From Actinomycetes bacterium (GTDB lineage Bacteria; Actinomycetota; Acidimicrobiia; Acidimicrobiales; Palsa-688), in assembly GCA_021816565.1 (NCBI GenBank), contig JAKAXN010000198.1, positions 1 to 8,126 of the forward strand: DNA of 8,126 bases, in the 5' to 3' direction. A model generated the notes under the pieces. The model searched no databases. It had not been told where the DNA came from and worked only from the letters and a program-made list of their open reading frames with translations. The translations under genes and the position numbers were made by a program. Positions 1-6,674 of this stretch are shown here, in pieces. Every line of letters begins with the position of its first letter. Within the stretch, counting starts at the first letter, position 1.

Positions 1-5
1 CACCT

Positions 6-1130
6 TCATCGGCTTGCGGGCTCGATGAGGGTGGTGAAGCGCTTGATCTTGTAATCCAGCTCCCGGTCCAGGTAGTTCGCCGCGGCGTGGAGCTGCTCGT
101 CCAGGTTGCCGGTGCTCTCGCCGACGGCGAACATCTGCCTCGCCGCGCCGGGGAAGAGGCCGGTGGCGGCCAGGGGGCCGGCGAGACCCTCGCCTCTGAG
201 CATGGCGCCTCTGGCCTGCGTCAGGCTCTTGCGGAACACCAGGTTGTTGGTGGCTGCCGTGGTCACCGCTACGGCCTCCGGGAGCGACACGCCGGCGGTC
301 GTCATGGAGGCCAGCAGCCGGCAGAAGCGCTCGACGATGGCGGTGTGGACCAGGGCGCCGATCACCGGGATGCGGAGGACGAGACGGTCCCGCAGCTGCT
401 TGCCCGCCGAGGTCCGCAAGCCGATGAAGGTGACCACGAGGAGAAGCACCACGGCCGCTGCAACCAGGTACCCCCACCTGCCGGTCCAGTTGGCGAAGGC
501 CAGGAGCATCCGGGTGGGCAGCGGCAGCTTGGCATTGAGGGACTTGAAGAACGTCTTGAACTTGGGCAGGACGTAGACCACCAGGACCACCGAGACCACC
601 ACGGCCAGGACCATGACGATGGCGGGATAGGCCAGGGCGCTCTTGACCTTGTGCTCGGTCTCGATCTCCCGGTCGAGGTAGTCCCCGAGCTGGTCGAGCA
701 CCTCGTCGAGGTTGCCGGTGAGCTCGGCGGAGCGCAGCACCTCCACGGTGTAGCCGGGGAACAGCTCGTCGTGCTCGGCTGCGGCCTCGGAGAAGCGGGC
801 TCCGGATTCGAGGGAGACCCGCATGCCCCCGAGGGCCTGGCGCAGGAGCTTGTCGGACGCCTCCTCCGAGAGGACCAGCAGGGCCTCGATGACCGAGACC
901 CCCGAGCGGATGAAGACGGCGAGCTGGCGGCACAGGTGCATGAGGTCGCGCTTCTTGACCGTCTTCTTGGTGATCTCGAACTGCAGGATCCCCTTCTTCT
1001 CCGAGATGGAGATGGGCTGCAGGTTGCGCTCGACGAGGATGTCGCGCACTGCGCCGATGGCCGGTGACTTCTCGACCCCGGTGATGACCGAGCCGTCGAC
1101 GGCGGCGGCGCTGAACTGGAACTTGGGCAT
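6..1130 (-). CDS. pilC: PilC/GspF-family type IV pilus inner-membrane platform protein, C-terminus cut short
   Basis: Inner-membrane platform protein of type IV pilus or type II secretion systems; in the family it couples the cytoplasmic assembly ATPase to pilin insertion. The 374-residue product has a short N-terminal region, a first GspF domain at about residues 61-190 ending in a hydrophobic helix (about 168-189), a second helix (about 220-238), and a second GspF domain from about 266. Each domain carries the characteristic repeat: AELTGNLDEVLDQLGDYLDRE near 135-155 and a matching GESTGNLDEQL near 337-347. Translation starts at the ATG at 1130, 21 bases after the pilB stop, with a GAGAGG Shine-Dalgarno-like run 10 bases upstream, so the two genes are probably co-transcribed. 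Oddity: after LIEP, where family members run into a third membrane helix, the frame meets a TGA at 6-8 following only ASR. This could be a frameshift, a sequencing error or a real truncation; the window ends too soon to decide. Family assignment is firm; full function is less sure. Confidence 0.9.
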   Translation of the reverse strand: MPKFQFSAAAVDGSVITGVEKSPAIGAVRDILVERNLQPISISEKKGILQFEITKKTVKKRDLMHLCRQLAVFIRSGVSVIEALLVLSEEASDKLLRQALGGMRVSLESGARFSEAAAEHDELFPGYTVEVLRSAELTGNLDEVLDQLGDYLDREIETEHKVKSALAYPAIVMVLAVVVSVVLVVYVLPKFKTFFKSLNAKLPLPTRMLLAFANWTGRWGYLVAAAVVLLLVVTFIGLRTSAGKQLRDRLVLRIPVIGALVHTAIVERFCRLLASMTTAGVSLPEAVAVTTAATNNLVFRKSLTQARGAMLRGEGLAGPLAATGLFPGAARQMFAVGESTGNLDEQLHAAANYLDRELDYKIKRFTTLIEPASR

Positions 1131-1151
1131 GGCCCTGATACCTCTCGTTGC

Positions 1152-3071
1152 TCAGAGGGCGTAGATGCTGCGGATCACTTCGGAGATGGTGGTGACGTCC
1201 TGGGCCACCAGGGACAGGCCTTCTGTCCGGAGGGTCCTCATGCCCTGGTTGATGGCCACCCGCCGCAGCTCGTCCTGGGTGGCCCAGCCGACCAGCAGGC
1301 GGCGGATCTCCGGGGTCATGTGGAGGAACTCGTAGACCCCGATGCGGTCCTTGTAGCCGGTGCCCGAGCAGAAGTTGCAGCCGGTGCCCCGGACGAAGCT
1401 GTCCTTCTCCGGGCCCCCGCCCTCGAGGTAGAAGGCCATCTCCTCCTCGGTGGGCCGGTAGGGGGCGGCGCAGGCCTGGCACACCCGGCGCACCAGGCGC
1501 TGGCTGACGATGCCGAGCACGGAGGACGAGACGAGGAAGGCCTCGATCCCCATGTCCAGGAACCGGTGCAGGGCGGCCACCGAATCGGTGGCGTGCAGGG
1601 AGGACATGACAAAGTGGCCGGTGAGCGCCGCCTGGGTGGCGATGCGGGCGGTCTCCTGGTCGCGGATCTCGCCGACCAGGATCACGTCGGGGTCCTGGCG
1701 GAGGATGGCCCGCAGGCCGTCGGCGAAGGTGATGCCGGCCTGCTCGTTGGTCTGGATCTGGTTGATCGACGGGAACACGTACTCGACGGGGTCCTCGATG
1801 GTCACGATGTTGCGGGACCGCTCGTCGATCTCGGTCATGGTGGCGTAGAGGGTGGTGGTCTTGCCGCTGCCGGTGGGCCCGGCGCAGAGGACCATGCCGA
1901 AGGGGGAGTGGACCATCTTGGAGAACTCCCGGTGGGTGTCCTCGGGCATGCCCAGCTGGCCGAGCCGGATGAGCGAGCGGCTCTTGTCGAGCAGCCGCAT
2001 GACGCACTTCTCACCCCAAACGGTGGCCATGGTGGAGACCCGCACGTCAATGTCGCGGCCGTCGACGACGGTGGCGAACTGGCCGTCCTGGGCCTTGCGC
2101 CGCTCCACGATGTTCATGCCGGCCAGGATCTTGATCCGACTGATCAGCGGCGCCGCCATCGCCATCGGCAGTTGCAGGACGTCCTTCAGGGCGCCGTCGA
2201 TGCGGTAACGGACCCGCATGGCGTCGTTGCTCGGCTCGAGGTGGATGTCCGACGCCCGGTCCCGCAGCCCCTGCGTCACGACCATGGTGACCACCTTTGC
2301 CACCGGGGAGTCGGCGGTGACCACCTCCTCCTTCACCTTGGTGCCGGCTCCTCCGGCCTGGCGGGGGCCCTCGGTGGCGGTGAACGCCGACACCATCCGG
2401 TCCACCTCGGACAGGGCCCGGAAGGCCTGGTCGATGGCCTGGCGGGCTGCTGACGGCGGCACCGCCAGCACCTGCACCGGCGATCCGAGGGCCTCCCTCA
2501 GCCTGGCCTCTATGCCCGGCTGGGGGTCGCCGACGATGACCTCGATGAGCCCGTCCACCCGGCGGAGCGGCAGGGCGTTGAGCTGGCGGGCCAGCTTCTC
2601 GGGAAGGAGGTTGGCCACCTCCGGGTCGGGGGAGAAGCGGCTGAGGTCGATGACCCCGATGCCGAACTGGCCGGCCAGGACCTCGGTGAGGGCCTGCTCG
2701 CTCAGCTGCCCGGAGCGGATGAGCGCCTCGCCCAGGCGCATCCCGCTCTCCGCGGCCGCTTCGAGGGCCGTCTCCAGCTGGACCTGGTCGATCAGGCCCT
2801 GCTCGACGAGTAGCGCCCCGAGCAGCTTGCCCGAAGCGGTCTGCGGCACCGGGGCGCCCGGCCCCCCGCCCGGGCTCCCCGGCCCCCCGGCCGCACCCCC
2901 CGGCCCCCCGGCCGCACCCCCCGGCCCCCCGGCCGCACCGGCGGAGGGGTCGCTCGACCAGCCGTCCCGCTGGGCGGGCCGGGTGAGGGTTTCCACCCCG
3001 CCCGCTGCCGCCTCCGCCCCGGACCGGTCGGCCCCGGCGCGGTCCCCGTCGCGACCGAAGATCCGTCCCAT
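1152..3071 (-). CDS. pilB: PilB/GspE-family type IV pilus assembly ATPase
   Basis: Hexameric cytoplasmic ATPase that powers pilin polymerisation, acting with PilC. Using the ATG at 3071 the product is 639 aa. Order of parts: short charged start, low-complexity Gly/Pro/Ala linker (about 43-74), MshEN/T2SSE N-terminal domain (about 80-213), then the secretion-ATPase core. Visible motifs: Walker A GPTGSGKT (398-405), Asp box TIEDPVEY (about 424-431), Walker B-type VGEIRD (about 466-471), His box TGHFVMSSLHATDS (484-497), and a tetracysteine zinc site formed by CxxC at 531/534 and CxxC at 565/568. These point to the PilB/GspE group rather than the retraction ATPase PilT, which lacks the MshEN domain. 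An in-frame GTG at 3152 would add 27 residues (MWGPPHT...). I prefer 3071 because GGAAGAG lies 8 bases upstream and MGRIFGRD looks like a natural start, although a GGAGG-like run also precedes the GTG. Followed directly by pilC. Confidence 0.95.
   Translation of the reverse strand: MGRIFGRDGDRAGADRSGAEAAAGGVETLTRPAQRDGWSSDPSAGAAGGPGGAAGGPGGAAGGPGSPGGGPGAPVPQTASGKLLGALLVEQGLIDQVQLETALEAAAESGMRLGEALIRSGQLSEQALTEVLAGQFGIGVIDLSRFSPDPEVANLLPEKLARQLNALPLRRVDGLIEVIVGDPQPGIEARLREALGSPVQVLAVPPSAARQAIDQAFRALSEVDRMVSAFTATEGPRQAGGAGTKVKEEVVTADSPVAKVVTMVVTQGLRDRASDIHLEPSNDAMRVRYRIDGALKDVLQLPMAMAAPLISRIKILAGMNIVERRKAQDGQFATVVDGRDIDVRVSTMATVWGEKCVMRLLDKSRSLIRLGQLGMPEDTHREFSKMVHSPFGMVLCAGPTGSGKTTTLYATMTEIDERSRNIVTIEDPVEYVFPSINQIQTNEQAGITFADGLRAILRQDPDVILVGEIRDQETARIATQAALTGHFVMSSLHATDSVAALHRFLDMGIEAFLVSSSVLGIVSQRLVRRVCQACAAPYRPTEEEMAFYLEGGGPEKDSFVRGTGCNFCSGTGYKDRIGVYEFLHMTPEIRRLLVGWATQDELRRVAINQGMRTLRTEGLSLVAQDVTTISEVIRSIYAL
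2881..2940. repeat. 21-bp tandem repeat inside pilB, about 2.9 copies
   Basis: Three consecutive units at 2881-2901, 2902-2922 and 2923-2940 (last one 18 bases) are identical over their shared length apart from the final base of the array. Each unit is nearly pure G/C with a single A. The 21-base period is seven codons, so copies add or remove the heptad GGAAGGP on the minus strand without shifting frame. The array encodes a flexible Gly/Ala/Pro linker before the MshEN domain of PilB. Copy number could vary by slippage between strains; that is inference. Confidence 0.9.
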
Positions 3072-3079
3072 CAGTGCGA

Positions 3080-3086
3080 CTCTTCC
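3080..3086 (-). promoter_or_regulatory. Ribosome binding site supporting the pilB start at 3071
   Basis: On the minus strand this reads GGAAGAG, with 8 bases between it and the ATG at 3071-3069. It supports the shorter pilB product over the upstream in-frame GTG at 3152. The alternative GTG also has a GGAGG-like run a few bases upstream, so the choice is likely but not certain. Confidence 0.5.
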
Positions 3087-3132
3087 GGTTTCGCGGGTCG
3101 CGGGGGAAAGATGACGGCGGGCACGCCACAGA

Positions 3133-3152
3133 GTGTGGGGCGGCCCCCACAC
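3133..3152. repeat. Perfect inverted repeat (8-bp arms, 4-base centre) between divergent genes
   Basis: GTGTGGGG and CCCCACAC flank the centre CGGC; the arms match perfectly. The element sits 61 bases upstream of the preferred pilB start and 61 bases upstream of the regulator start, so almost exactly midway. It could be an operator for a dimeric regulator or a hairpin in a transcript leader. Both arms begin with GTG on their own strand, which creates artificial in-frame upstream starts for both flanking genes (MWGPPHT and MWGGPHT). Confidence 0.7.
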
Positions 3153-3213
3153 CCGGCCCCCTCCGGTCGATCAACGGTTTCCCAACTCGGGGCTAGTAAT
3201 CTTTTTCCCGAAC

Positions 3214-3954
3214 ATGGCGAACAAAGAGGTCCGGATCCTGGTCGTCGATGACGACCCGCAGTTGCGCTCGCTGCTGCTGCTGGTGCTCGAGGGCGAGGGC
3301 TACCAGGTGACGCTGGTGTCCGACGCCGGCAGCGCCATAGCCGAGGTGGAGCGGGGCGCGACCGACCTGGTGATCCTGGATGTGTCGCTCGGGGTGGAGG
3401 ACGGCCGGATGGTGCTGGCCCGTATCCGCGAGATGGGGGACCTCCCGGTCATCATGATCAGCGGCAAGGGCGACACCGCGGACCGGGTGCTGGGCCTGCG
3501 GCTGGGGGCGGACGACTTCCTGGCCAAGCCGTTCTCACCGGTGGAGCTGGTGGCCCGGGTCGAGTCGGTTCTGCGCCGTAGCGGCCCACGGCGGACCGAC
3601 GGCTCCCGCCCCGGTGGCGAGGCCGGTTCGGCCCCGGTCGATCCCGACCCGGCGGGAGACGGCCGGTCCGGGTTGCGAGTCGACGAGAACACCCGTGAGG
3701 TGACCATCGAGGGCCGGGTCATCGAGTTGACGGCCAAGGAGTTCGATCTCCTGGCGTTCCTGGCCCGCTCCCCCCGCCAGGTGTTCAGCCGGGGGCAGCT
3801 GCTCGAGCACGTCTGGTCGTCGCGCTCGGAGTGGCAGGACGAGGCCACGGTCACCGAGCACGTCCGGCGGGTCCGTCACAAGATCGAGCCGGACCCGGCC
3901 AAGCCCCGCTGGATCACCACGGTCCGGGGCGTGGGCTACCGCTTCGAGCCCTGA
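3214..3954 (+). CDS. OmpR/PhoB-family two-component response regulator
   Basis: DNA-binding response regulator, 246 aa from the ATG at 3214. Receiver domain about 6-112: acidic pocket D12-D14, phosphoacceptor D56 in LVILDVSLG, Ser83 in the Thr/Ser switch position (MISGK) and conserved K105 in AKPF. A Gly/Pro/Asp-rich linker of about 30 residues (114-142) leads to an OmpR-type winged helix (about 144-246) with ELTAKEFDLL, the recognition-helix stretch VTEHVRRVRHKIE, and the C-terminal wing VRGVGYRFEP. All residues needed for phosphorylation and DNA binding appear present. A GTG at 3133 would add 27 residues with no family resemblance, so the ATG before ANKEVRILVVDDD is chosen. No Shine-Dalgarno sequence precedes it, while a TAGTAAT box does, which suggests a leaderless or near-leaderless transcript. 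It is divergent from pilB and ends 10 bases from the convergent hybrid kinase, a candidate partner. Target genes are unknown. Confidence 0.95.
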   Translation: MANKEVRILVVDDDPQLRSLLLLVLEGEGYQVTLVSDAGSAIAEVERGATDLVILDVSLGVEDGRMVLARIREMGDLPVIMISGKGDTADRVLGLRLGADDFLAKPFSPVELVARVESVLRRSGPRRTDGSRPGGEAGSAPVDPDPAGDGRSGLRVDENTREVTIEGRVIELTAKEFDLLAFLARSPRQVFSRGQLLEHVWSSRSEWQDEATVTEHVRRVRHKIEPDPAKPRWITTVRGVGYRFEP

Positions 3955-3964
3955 TCCCGACGGG

Positions 3965-6451
3965 TCAGATCCGGCTGTTGCGGACCCGGCCCACGGACAC
4001 CACCTCGGCAACCCGCAGTCGCAGGGAGTCGGGGGTGTAGGGCTTGCGTATGACCGGGTCGCCCTGGCCGGCCGGGATGGCCCGGGACCCGGCGTAGCCG
4101 GTCATGTAGACGGCGGGCAGGTCGGGCCGGATCTGGCGGGCCGCCTTGACCAGGTCCACGCCGGACATCTGCGGCAGGATCACGTCGGTCACCAGGGCGT
4201 CGAACACCTCCCCGGCGGCCAGGCGCTCCAGGGCATCCTCGGCCGCCTGGAAGGACGCCACCTCCAGCCCGATGGAGGTCAGGGCGTCGCTCGCCATGCG
4301 CAGCAGGTCGTCCTCGTCCTCCACCAGCAGCACCCGTCCGGAGACCCGCTTGTCGGAGGGCCAGCGCTCGTCGTCGTCGGCGGTGCCGGTCAGGGGGGCG
4401 TCCTTCACCAGCGGCAGCCAGATGCGGATGCGCGTGCCCCGGCCCGGGGTGGAGTCGATGTGCATCTGCCCGCCTCGCTCCCGGACCAGACCGTAGACCG
4501 TGGCCAGCCCCAGGCCCGAACCCCGGCCCCGGTCCTTGGTGGTGAAGAACGGCTCCACGCAGCGGGCCAGGACCTCCGGGGTCATGCCCGGCCCGTCGTC
4601 CGAGACGCACAGCACCGCCAGCGGACCGCTCGGCAGGTCGAAGGTGCGCAGGTGGTCCGGGGTGGGGGCGTCGACCTTGACGCTGATGTCGACCCGGCCC
4701 TCGCCGTTCATGGCGTCGGAGGCGTTGATCACCAGGTTGACGATGATCTGCTCCATCTCGCTGGGGTCGAGGCGGACCTTGATCACGTTCCGCGACGCCC
4801 GCACCCGCAGGTCCACGCCCGGGCCGACCACCCGGTCGAGCACGGCGTCCAGCCCGGCCACCGCCTGGCCCAGGTCGATCACCACGCCGGTGTCGACCTT
4901 CTGGCGGGTCATGTCCAGCATCTGCTGGGTCAGGTTGGCGGCCCGCTTGGAGGCGGCCTCGATGTTGGCGATCATCGACAACTGCTTCTCGTCGTCGATG
5001 CCCCGCCGGAGGATGGAGGCGTAGCCGATTATCAGGGTGAGCAGGTTGTTGAAGTCGTGGGCCACCCGGCCGGCGACCTGGCCCATGGCATCGAGGCGTT
5101 GGGCCTGGACCAGGGCGTGCTCGGCCCGGCGCATCTCGGTGACGTCCACCCCGGTGACCAGCACGGACGGCCCGGCGGCGGAGTACACGGCTGGGAGCTG
5201 GGCTCCCGACACCGACAGCTCCCGGCCGTCGACGCGGATGGTCCGGGTGGACACCGATCCGGACTGCAGGACGTCCCGGCCGAGGTCCAGGATCTGCTCC
5301 CGCAGGGGCGGGGCGAGCTCCCAGCCGCCGGGGTTGGCCGGCCAGCCGAACAGGTCCTGGGCCGTCTTGTTGGCCATGGTGACGAAGCCGGACGGCTCCA
5401 CCTCGATCAGCGCCACCGGCGAGGCGTCGACCACCGCCCGCAGGCGGGCCTCGTGCTTCAGCGCCGTCTCGGTGCCGAGGGCCCGTTCGAACGCCACCGG
5501 GATGAGCGAGGCCAGGGAGCTGAGCACCGGCTCCTCCTCGCCGGCGAGGACCTCGTCGACGAAGACCACCAGCGCCCCGTGCTGCCACGGGTCGGTGTTG
5601 GGTAGCGGGTAGGCGATCCAGCCCCTGCCCCGGCTGACCCGGCCGCCGGTGACCGAATCGAACGCGGCGTCGGCCACGTCCAGGTTCACCTCGCCGGCCT
5701 GGGCCTGCACGGTCGAGCCGTCCGCCTTCGACCAGCGGGCCATGGCCCCGCCGGCCTCGTGGATGACGCAGGCCTCCATGCAGGCGGTGTTGAGCACGGC
5801 CTGCGGGGTGGCGGCGCCGGCCAGGTTGGTGGCGGCGGCGGCCAGGCGGCGCAGGCGTCGGACGGTGCGGTTCTGCTCCCGGGCCGACGCCTGCATCTCC
5901 CGGTGGAGCATCACCCGCTGGATGGCGGTGCCGATCCGGCTGCTCAACTCGGTGGCCAGGCGCAGGGCCGAGGGCCGGAAGCCCCGCCGCTGGGGCCCGG
6001 TGGCCGCCACGAACCAGCCGAGGGTCAGCCCGCCGCCGGTGACCGGGCTCACTATGAGCGACTGCGCCCCGAGTTGCTGGCGCACCCGGTGGGCCGCCGA
6101 GGTGCCCTCCGACTCGGCGTAGACCAGCACCGGCCGGCGGTCGGGGGCGACCATCCGGCCGACCGGGGACCACGCCCCGGGCAGGGCCAGCCCCCCGGTC
6201 CGGGTGTGGCGGAACGCCGCCGCCCGGACGGTGCCGTCAGGGGCGATGACCTCGATGGCGCACAGGTCGGCGAAGTCGGACACGCACGCCTCGGCCACGC
6301 TGTCCATGGCCTCTTCGTAGTCGTCGAGGGTGGCGTCGAGCAGGCTGCTGGCCGTGGCGAGCAGGTCCAGGCGCTGCAGCGCCTCGCGCTCGCCCAGGAG
6401 GGCCACCTCGGCAGGGGTCATACCGCTCCTGCCTGGATTCAGATCGGTCAT
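3965..6451 (-). CDS. Hybrid sensor histidine kinase (GAF-GAF-PAS-HisKA-HATPase-receiver)
   Basis: Sensor kinase of 828 aa with no membrane segment or signal peptide visible, so probably cytosolic. Layout: a GAF-like region (about 28-180), a coiled linker, a second GAF-like region (about 200-325), PAS (about 333-440), HisKA with H465 in the box VAHDFNNLL, HATPase with N box around N572-N576 (NLVINASDA), G1 DDGPGM (618-623), FFTTK (635-639) and G2 GSGLGL (644-649), then a receiver (about 705-818) with acidic pocket E711-D714, phosphoacceptor D756 in VTDVILP, T784 and K803. The HDFNN box and attached receiver resemble CckA/NtrB-like hybrid kinases. All catalytic residues are intact. The second receiver output means it may work through a phosphorelay or a histidine phosphotransferase not seen here. 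The ATG at 6451 is given as start, but the in-frame ATG at 6421 has AGGAG 4 bases upstream and would remove 10 residues. Ligand unknown. Convergent with the response regulator. Confidence 0.93.
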   Translation of the reverse strand: MTDLNPGRSGMTPAEVALLGEREALQRLDLLATASSLLDATLDDYEEAMDSVAEACVSDFADLCAIEVIAPDGTVRAAAFRHTRTGGLALPGAWSPVGRMVAPDRRPVLVYAESEGTSAAHRVRQQLGAQSLIVSPVTGGGLTLGWFVAATGPQRRGFRPSALRLATELSSRIGTAIQRVMLHREMQASAREQNRTVRRLRRLAAAATNLAGAATPQAVLNTACMEACVIHEAGGAMARWSKADGSTVQAQAGEVNLDVADAAFDSVTGGRVSRGRGWIAYPLPNTDPWQHGALVVFVDEVLAGEEEPVLSSLASLIPVAFERALGTETALKHEARLRAVVDASPVALIEVEPSGFVTMANKTAQDLFGWPANPGGWELAPPLREQILDLGRDVLQSGSVSTRTIRVDGRELSVSGAQLPAVYSAAGPSVLVTGVDVTEMRRAEHALVQAQRLDAMGQVAGRVAHDFNNLLTLIIGYASILRRGIDDEKQLSMIANIEAASKRAANLTQQMLDMTRQKVDTGVVIDLGQAVAGLDAVLDRVVGPGVDLRVRASRNVIKVRLDPSEMEQIIVNLVINASDAMNGEGRVDISVKVDAPTPDHLRTFDLPSGPLAVLCVSDDGPGMTPEVLARCVEPFFTTKDRGRGSGLGLATVYGLVRERGGQMHIDSTPGRGTRIRIWLPLVKDAPLTGTADDDERWPSDKRVSGRVLLVEDEDDLLRMASDALTSIGLEVASFQAAEDALERLAAGEVFDALVTDVILPQMSGVDLVKAARQIRPDLPAVYMTGYAGSRAIPAGQGDPVIRKPYTPDSLRLRVAEVVSVGRVRNSRI
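6426..6430 (-). promoter_or_regulatory. Possible ribosome binding site for an alternative hybrid-kinase start at 6421
   Basis: The minus strand reads AGGAG here, 4 bases before the in-frame ATG at 6421-6419. The spacing is short, yet the site is better than anything upstream of the ATG at 6451, where only weak purine runs occur. The kinase may therefore start at MTPAEVALLG instead of MTDLNPGRSG. No domain is affected by the choice. Confidence 0.35.
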
Positions 6452-6674
6452 GTCGGGTCAACCGGTTTCTTGATCGTCCGACCCCCAGCGAGGCCTTGTA
6501 TCAGAAAGGGTGACCCAACGGTAGCTTGCGCCGCCGCTTCCGCCTACCCCCGGGTTGGCCGACGGTGGTGTAACCGACCCGACTTGCGTCTTCGCCCGGT
6601 ATCGGATGCTTCGGGCGGATGGTGGCGACCCCGGGGCCTGCGCCGGTCGGCGCGCCGGCCCCGGGGCGGCCGCC
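6452..6674. other. Intergenic region between acyl-CoA dehydrogenase and hybrid kinase
   Basis: This 223-base stretch between two minus-strand genes has no credible coding region. The end near the dehydrogenase stop holds the GC-rich hairpin at 6629-6666. The end near the kinase is less GC-rich (about 6490-6530) and probably carries the kinase promoter; the minus strand shows TGATACA at about 6498-6504, a weak -10-like match with no convincing -35. Nothing else is identified. Confidence 0.4.
6629..6666 (-). terminator. GC-rich hairpin after the acyl-CoA dehydrogenase, probable terminator without U-tract
   Basis: CCCCGGGGCC (6629-6638) and GGCCCCGGGG (6657-6666) are a perfect 10-bp inverted repeat. 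The 18-base interior contains a further 5-bp stem, GCGCC (6640-6644) with GGCGC (6649-6653), around a 4-base loop. It starts 8 bases after the dehydrogenase stop in the direction of transcription. No run of U follows, so it would be the U-less type often proposed for high-GC actinobacteria. Confidence 0.5.

Larger units (their letters stand above)
3072..3213. promoter_or_regulatory. Divergent intergenic region between pilB and the response regulator
   Basis: This 142-base spacer lies between the preferred starts of pilB (minus) and the OmpR-type regulator (plus), so it should hold promoters for both. Plus strand: TAGTAAT at 3194-3200 resembles a -10 element and ends 13 bases before the ATG at 3214, which would leave a very short or no leader. 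No convincing -35 is seen. For pilB no clear -10/-35 pair stands out. The spacer also holds the inverted repeat at 3133-3152, a possible operator. Confidence 0.45.

Noticed and set aside
87..1067. Long plus-strand open frame opposite pilC
   Set aside because: It is antisense to a clear GspF-family protein; its composition (His/Gly/Asp/Gln-rich, no motif) is typical of shadow frames in high-GC DNA.
2047..3174. 375-codon minus-strand frame overlapping pilB
   Set aside because: Shifted-frame shadow of pilB with Arg/Gly/Pro-rich sequence and no family features.
3461..3464. Ser at the conserved Thr/Ser switch position of the response regulator
   Set aside because: Serine is common at this position in functional receivers, so it is not a sign of a degenerate protein.
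4460..5605. Long plus-strand open frame opposite the hybrid kinase
   Set aside because: Antisense shadow, rich in His/Gly/Asp/Val with no recognisable domain; lack of stops is explained by the high GC content.
3936..6173. 745-codon minus-strand open frame overlapping the hybrid kinase
   Set aside because: It is the kinase gene read in a shifted frame: Arg/Gly/Pro-rich with no domains, whereas the kinase frame has every expected motif.
6452..6583. 8-bp inverted pair GTCGGGTC (6452-6459) and GACCCGAC (6576-6583)
   Set aside because: In a 223-base GC-rich spacer an 8-base match at this distance is likely by chance, and nothing else supports it.
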